Below are positions 60,405 to 64,000 of a stretch of DNA of 64,000 bases, in pieces (positions within the stretch are counted from its first letter, which is position 1; each line of letters begins with the position of its first letter). Source of the stretch: Hyperoodon ampullatus (taxonomy: Eukaryota; Chordata; Mammalia; Artiodactyla; Ziphiidae); the NCBI GenBank assembly GCA_949752795.1, contig OX457058.1:33358587-33422586 (forward strand). The letters run 5' to 3'. A model generated the notes under the pieces. That model was not told where the DNA came from and did not search any database. It was given only the letters and a program-made list of their open reading frames with translations. The translations under genes and the position numbers were made by a program.

Positions 60405-60551
60405 TCCCCCATGTAGAGTTAATTTCACAGATCCTTCCAGGTCATGAGTACAATGAGTCTAAAATGTTTCAAACTGCCTTGGCCACACCCTGGACTAACG
60501 GGAAGAGTGGACCACTTTCTTTACATTTCTGAGCCCCAGTTTCCTTATCAG
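60405..60551 (-). repeat. Inverted copy of 58200-58348 lodged in a SINE head
   Basis: Near-identical reverse complement of 58200-58353, including the SINE/flank junction. It differs at a few bases (GTAGAGTT for GTGGATTT) and lacks about 8 bp within the ACTTTCTTTAC...TTTCTGAG segment. Confidence 0.94.
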
Positions 60552-60566
60552 CCACTAAGGAAGCCC

Positions 60567-61495
60567 ACATATATATTTTAGAACAGACCAAATTGAAATA
60601 TTGGAACCATTCATATAATTCTACATCTCTAGGTTGATGCAAAGTTCAGATTTTGGATTGGAATGATGGGGAAAATTAATCTGTTTCCAAAATCACTATA
60701 ACCTCTGATGGCCCTCTGTTTCCAGCCAGATCCATTTATCCACTGGCACCTTCCATGAGCATCTAGATGCTTTTTGGCACACAAATAAGACTTCCTTTCC
60801 ACTGTCAGTGTCCGCTCCCACTGAAGCCATTTGCTGATTTGGGTTCTGATCGATGACTTAGTTTAAATCCTTTGCCATTTAAGGCCCTTCCAACTGGACC
60901 ACTTTCTTATAACGCATTTGCCTTTTGACGGTTTATCTTTTTATAGTTGGTTTCATTGCAAAACACTTTCGTTTGGGGTTAATGCTGAGTCCTTTGAATA
61001 AAACATAGAGGAGCAAAGATAGGTAGTAAACAGGCTTTTAGCAAGTGCAGTTATTTTATGATAACAGCATTTCTCCAGGCACGAGAGAGCTGCAGTTTCC
61101 CCATTTAAACAATTCCAGTTTTCATAGGCAACACATCTGTCCTCATGCTATCATTTGCGTTCTTTTTATTTATTAAAATATGTTTATTACAGTTTGCCTG
61201 TGCAGTTTGCCTCTCCAAGGCAAACAAAAATAAAATTGTATTTTGAAACTGCTGTTCTAAATGCCTTAGCAAAATTAGAAGTCGGTGTTGAATATGCCGA
61301 AAGGACTGAGGATAGCGTACCAGATGCCAGCTCCATGATTGCTCAAAGAGAAAATTTGCATCCACTTTTCTTCCCCTAATGATGGTGCGAGCTAAAGGAT
61401 TGAAGGGGGTGTATGTGAACGCTCTCGTCTAACAGTGAGATATAAAAAAATGAAACGTGGAATTGGAGATTATTAAAGCTTGTCTCTTTATTTAG
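60567..61495. other. ARNT2 intron before the second PAS-B exon
   Basis: No further exon or clear repeat. A short possible frame at 61155-61379 shows no recognised domain. Confidence 0.45.
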
Positions 61496-61570
61496 GATCT
61501 TCTAGGAAAGGACATTTTGGAATTCTGCCACTCTGAGGACCAGAGCCATCTGCGGGAGAGCTTTCAGCAG
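61496..61570 (+). CDS. ARNT2: ARNT2 internal coding exon, PAS-B ([12 protein letters not shown])
   Basis: The 75-nt exon (25 codons, phase 0 at both ends) encodes [20 protein letters not shown] followed by ESFQQ. It continues PAS-B directly from the previous exon (GYQPQ/DLLGKD). The acceptor CTTTATTTAG is acceptable. The donor is CAG|GTACCA, weak because +4 and +5 are CC. The usual motif recalled for ARNT and ARNT2 here is CHPEDQ, so Ser at the Pro position stands out. The following exon (VVKLKGQ in relatives) was not found before the window ends. Confidence 0.94.
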
Positions 61571-62355
61571 GTACCACCGGTGCTCACTTACAGCTGACGT
61601 AGAAGCCGGCTACACACAGATGTAGTCCTTCGATGTGCCAGGCAGGCCAGCAGGGTCCCACCGAAGGCATCAGTCAGGGCCCCTGCCGTGAAGGGGCTCG
61701 CAGTCCAAGGGGGATGGTAGACCATCAGGAAGGAATTTCTGTTCATGGGAGAAGAGCAGAGGAGGGAGAGGTTGACAGTGTGGGGAAGAGGCCGGAACGG
61801 TCTCCGAGGGGAGGCAGCAATTGGGATGGGTCTTGAAAGTTGAGCAGAGAGGAAATGACATTCTAGACTGAGGGGCCATCCCCTGAGATGCAAAAGAGCA
61901 TGGCTTTTTGGGAGAGTGATGAGTAGTTCCTCACGGCTGGAGTGACACTGGCCGGCTTGTGGGGAGGAGGTGGGCAGTGGTCAAAGATGAGGCCGGTGAG
62001 GCCAAATTCTGAAGGGCCTCATATGCCATTGTGAGGCACTTAAATTCTCTCCTGAGTCATTTAAGTGCGGATTCCCTTGAGGATTTGAAGTGGAGCAGTG
62101 TTTTTGAAAAATAATTTTGGCAGCCCAGGTATGCAGAAGAGACAAGGGTACGAAATAACTGGAACAAAAGACAAATTGGGAGCCTGCTTCAGTTGCCCAG
62201 GTGAGAGGTGGTGAGACCTGAAATGAGGTAGGAGCAGCAGAGGAGGCGGTTGCGGGGTTAGTGATGCTTTGGATAGAGACAGTGAAGGAGAGAGAAGGAT
62301 TGAGGATGACCGTGAGGGTCTGAGAGGAAGGCCACACTACTGACTGCATCCCGAG
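61571..62355. other. ARNT2 intron, possible old antisense LINE
   Basis: The purine-rich + strand (GCCAAATTCTGAAGGGCCTC, CCCAGGTGAGAGGTGGTGAG) resembles old repeats seen elsewhere in the window. No exon was found. Confidence 0.35.
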
Positions 62356-62359
62356 CATC

Positions 62360-62540
62360 ACTGTGGTCAGCTGCTGTTTATTGAGCACCTACTATGTGCC
62401 AGGCGCTATGGAGATCCCTTTCGCACACACTGCTTTCCTGAATCTTCACGACAGTCACAGGAGATGGGCATTATTATCTTCATGCTACAGGTGAGTCAAG
62501 TGAAGCTCAGTGCAGGAAGAGCACCTTAGGGTCACGTGGG
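62360..62540 (+). repeat. MIR SINE remnant
   Basis: ATTGAGCACCTACTATGTGC, then CTGAATCTTCACGACAGTCA, then GGCATTATTATCTTCATGCT. Confidence 0.85.
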
Positions 62541-63056
62541 CAGTCAGCGAGAGAACCAGGCTTCTCACTGAGGACCTGCCACCTCCTGAGCCCGGGTCCA
62601 CCTGGGAGGAGAGAGAGAGAGCCAGTTTCTCAAAGGGCTCCAGCGACTCACTTCAGCCCCCGCAAAGAAAAGGACGGGTAATGTTACAGCAGAGGGGCCT
62701 TTAAGTGACCTTTGAAGAGGGAATAATAGTTCGTCATTCATCTGAGAGAATAAGTCCTTGACATTCTGCTTTACAAGTGTTTCAGAATGAGGGCCTCTGA
62801 CAGCTGAGCTCTCCTATTAAAGGCCTGGATATGTCTGCACAAATAGATCTAGTGCTCCAATTACACGCCTCCCGTGCACGCGTAACCCCTCCTGCGCCCT
62901 GCGCGCTCCGCTCTGTTCTTCCCAGACATCACCAGCTCCTGGTTTTCTTTCCACCTGTCAGACTGCTTTGTCGTCCCTCTTCTGCCTGCGTCTCCAAGCC
63001 ATGATGCCCTAGGGCTCCGTTACTGACCTCCTCTCTAATATCCCCCAGGCGATTTT

Positions 63057-63466
63057 TTTTTCATTAAAAAAAATGTCACTGGAGTATAGGTGATTTACAA
63101 TGTCGTGTGAGTTTCAGGTGTACAGCAAAGGGATTCAGTTATAAGTATACATGTATCCATTCTTTTTCAGATTCTTTTCCTATATAGGTTATTACAGAAT
63201 ACTGAGGAGAGTTCCCTGTGCTATATAGTAGGTTCTTGTTGATTATCTATTTTATATATAGTAGTGTGCATACGTTAATCCCAAGCTCCTAATTTATCCC
63301 TCCCCCCCAACGTTTCCCCTTTAGTCACCATAAGTTCGTTTTCAAAATCTGTGAGTCTGTTTCTGTTTTGTAAATAGGACAAATACTGTATGATATCACT
63401 CATAGGCAGAATCTAATTTTTTTTAATGATATAAATGAACTTATTTACAAAACAGAAACAGACTCT
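63057..63466 (-). mobile_element. L1 3' end with inverted 5' part (twin priming), 13-bp duplication
   Basis: CCCAGGCGATTTT is exact at 63044-63056 and 63467-63479. From the left, the L1 3' end runs antisense to about 63379. The rest is in sense orientation, ending ATTTACAAAACAGAAACAGA CTC. That terminal 23-mer is shared with the antisense part, so the two parts overlap, as expected for twin-primed insertion. Confidence 0.92.
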
Positions 63467-63479
63467 CCCAGGCGATTTT

Positions 63480-64000
63480 ATCCACTGGATGACTTCAGTC
63501 CAGACCATCGCCTGCGGATATATAGGCACGTACCCCTCCCTTGCACTCAATGCCCATTAACCTTCAAACATAGAATGCTCGATTCTCTTCTCACAGCCCA
63601 CAATCTCCCTCGCACCACTGTCTTTCTGGCTGCAAAGGCCAGAAACCAAGAAACAGTCTTCACTCCTCCCTTCATCTCCCTCCACACATCCAGCCCGTCG
63701 AGCGCTCCTGTTACACCTCAAGAGACGCCCGTAACCCGCCCCCTTCTCCCTCTCTTCGCTCCTACTGACCTTGCCTAGGCCACCCGTCCGTCTCTCTCAT
63801 TTTGACTTTGGCAACAGCTCCCTGGCTGGTCTCCCTGCTCTTACTCTTGTCCCAGGCCAAACCATTCTGAAAACGTAAATTAGATTTTGCCACATCTTTA
63901 CCTGAAAAGTGCCGACGGCTTTCCCGTGCACCTAGAAGCAGGTCCAAGCCCCTTACTCACCACGGCTGCAGGAACCTCGCCCTGCATGTCTCATCCACAT
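63480..64000. other. ARNT2 intron to window end, no recognised feature
   Basis: Pyrimidine-rich unique DNA. The next expected exon (PAS-B, VVKLKGQ...) was not seen. Confidence 0.45.

Larger units (their letters stand above)
18978..61570 (+). other. ARNT2: ARNT2 gene, partial: span of the six visible coding exons
   Basis: Six exons in order on the + strand translate to a continuous stretch of ARNT2, a class II bHLH-PAS transcription factor. It dimerises with partners such as SIM1, NPAS4, HIF-alpha and AHR in the nucleus. Exon sizes are 103, 66, 86, 77, 135 and 75 nt; the junction phases (1-2, 2-2, 2-1, 1-0, 0-0, 0-0) are mutually consistent. ARNT2 was chosen over ARNT because of paralogue-specific residues recalled from the family, such as APLDHLPLNRITTMRKRF and MTIPEEDADVG. 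The start, bHLH, early PAS-A and C-terminal exons are not seen here, so the gene probably runs through both window edges. Introns are 2870, 341, 34112, 2140 and 2588 nt. Confidence 0.95.

Noticed and set aside
61571..64000. The following ARNT2 exon (VVKLKGQVLS region)
   Set aside because: Not found; presumed beyond the window.

Overview
The window is intron-rich vertebrate nuclear DNA from a mammal, almost certainly a cetacean or close cetartiodactyl relative. The main clue is a large set of tRNA-derived SINEs with the head GGCTTCCCTGGTGGCGCAG and a body typical of the whale and dolphin CHR families. Several of them are young enough to keep exact target-site duplications. A cetartiodactyl-type L1 3' end and a mariner-type palindrome of the mir-2284/2285 kind support this. 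There is no bacterial-style gene content, and nearly every open frame seen is a repeat or chance.

Only one protein gene is recognised: ARNT2 (aryl hydrocarbon receptor nuclear translocator 2), on the + strand and partial. Six internal coding exons are visible: 18978-19080, 21951-22016, 22358-22443, 56556-56632, 58773-58907 and 61496-61570. They total 542 nt, about 180 residues. All have AG/GT boundaries and all reading phases join. They encode the late PAS-A region, the PAS-A to PAS-B linker and the first part of PAS-B. The bHLH exons lie before the window; the rest of PAS-B and the C-terminal region lie after it.

Layout. 1-18977 is upstream intron: old LINE pieces, two Tigger-type DNA transposons, a MaLR LTR, a hAT element with an 8-bp duplication, a MER2/Tigger2-like element carrying a SINE, and CR1/L2-class reverse transcriptase remnants. 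18978-22443 holds three exons. 22444-56555 is a 34-kb intron: a long antisense L1 with ORF2 remnants (23148-26881), tandem SINEs, older L1s in both orientations, a decayed hAT-transposase-like pseudogene (about 50245-51172), and an L1 nested in an older L1. 56633-64000 holds the PAS-B exons.

The most interesting structure surrounds the PAS-B exon at 58773-58907. A + SINE plus 150 bp of its upstream flank (58200-58700) is matched in inverted orientation by a - SINE plus a copied flank (60085-60551). The flank copy sits inside the head of the downstream SINE, which looks like a template-switch or gene-conversion insertion. The resulting long inverted repeat encloses an in-frame (135-nt) exon. 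Other notable points are a 67/68-identical copy of an L1 interior piece near exon 21951-22016, the palindromic miRNA-like MITE, repeated use of one L1-endonuclease target, and possible amino-acid changes in conserved ARNT2 positions.
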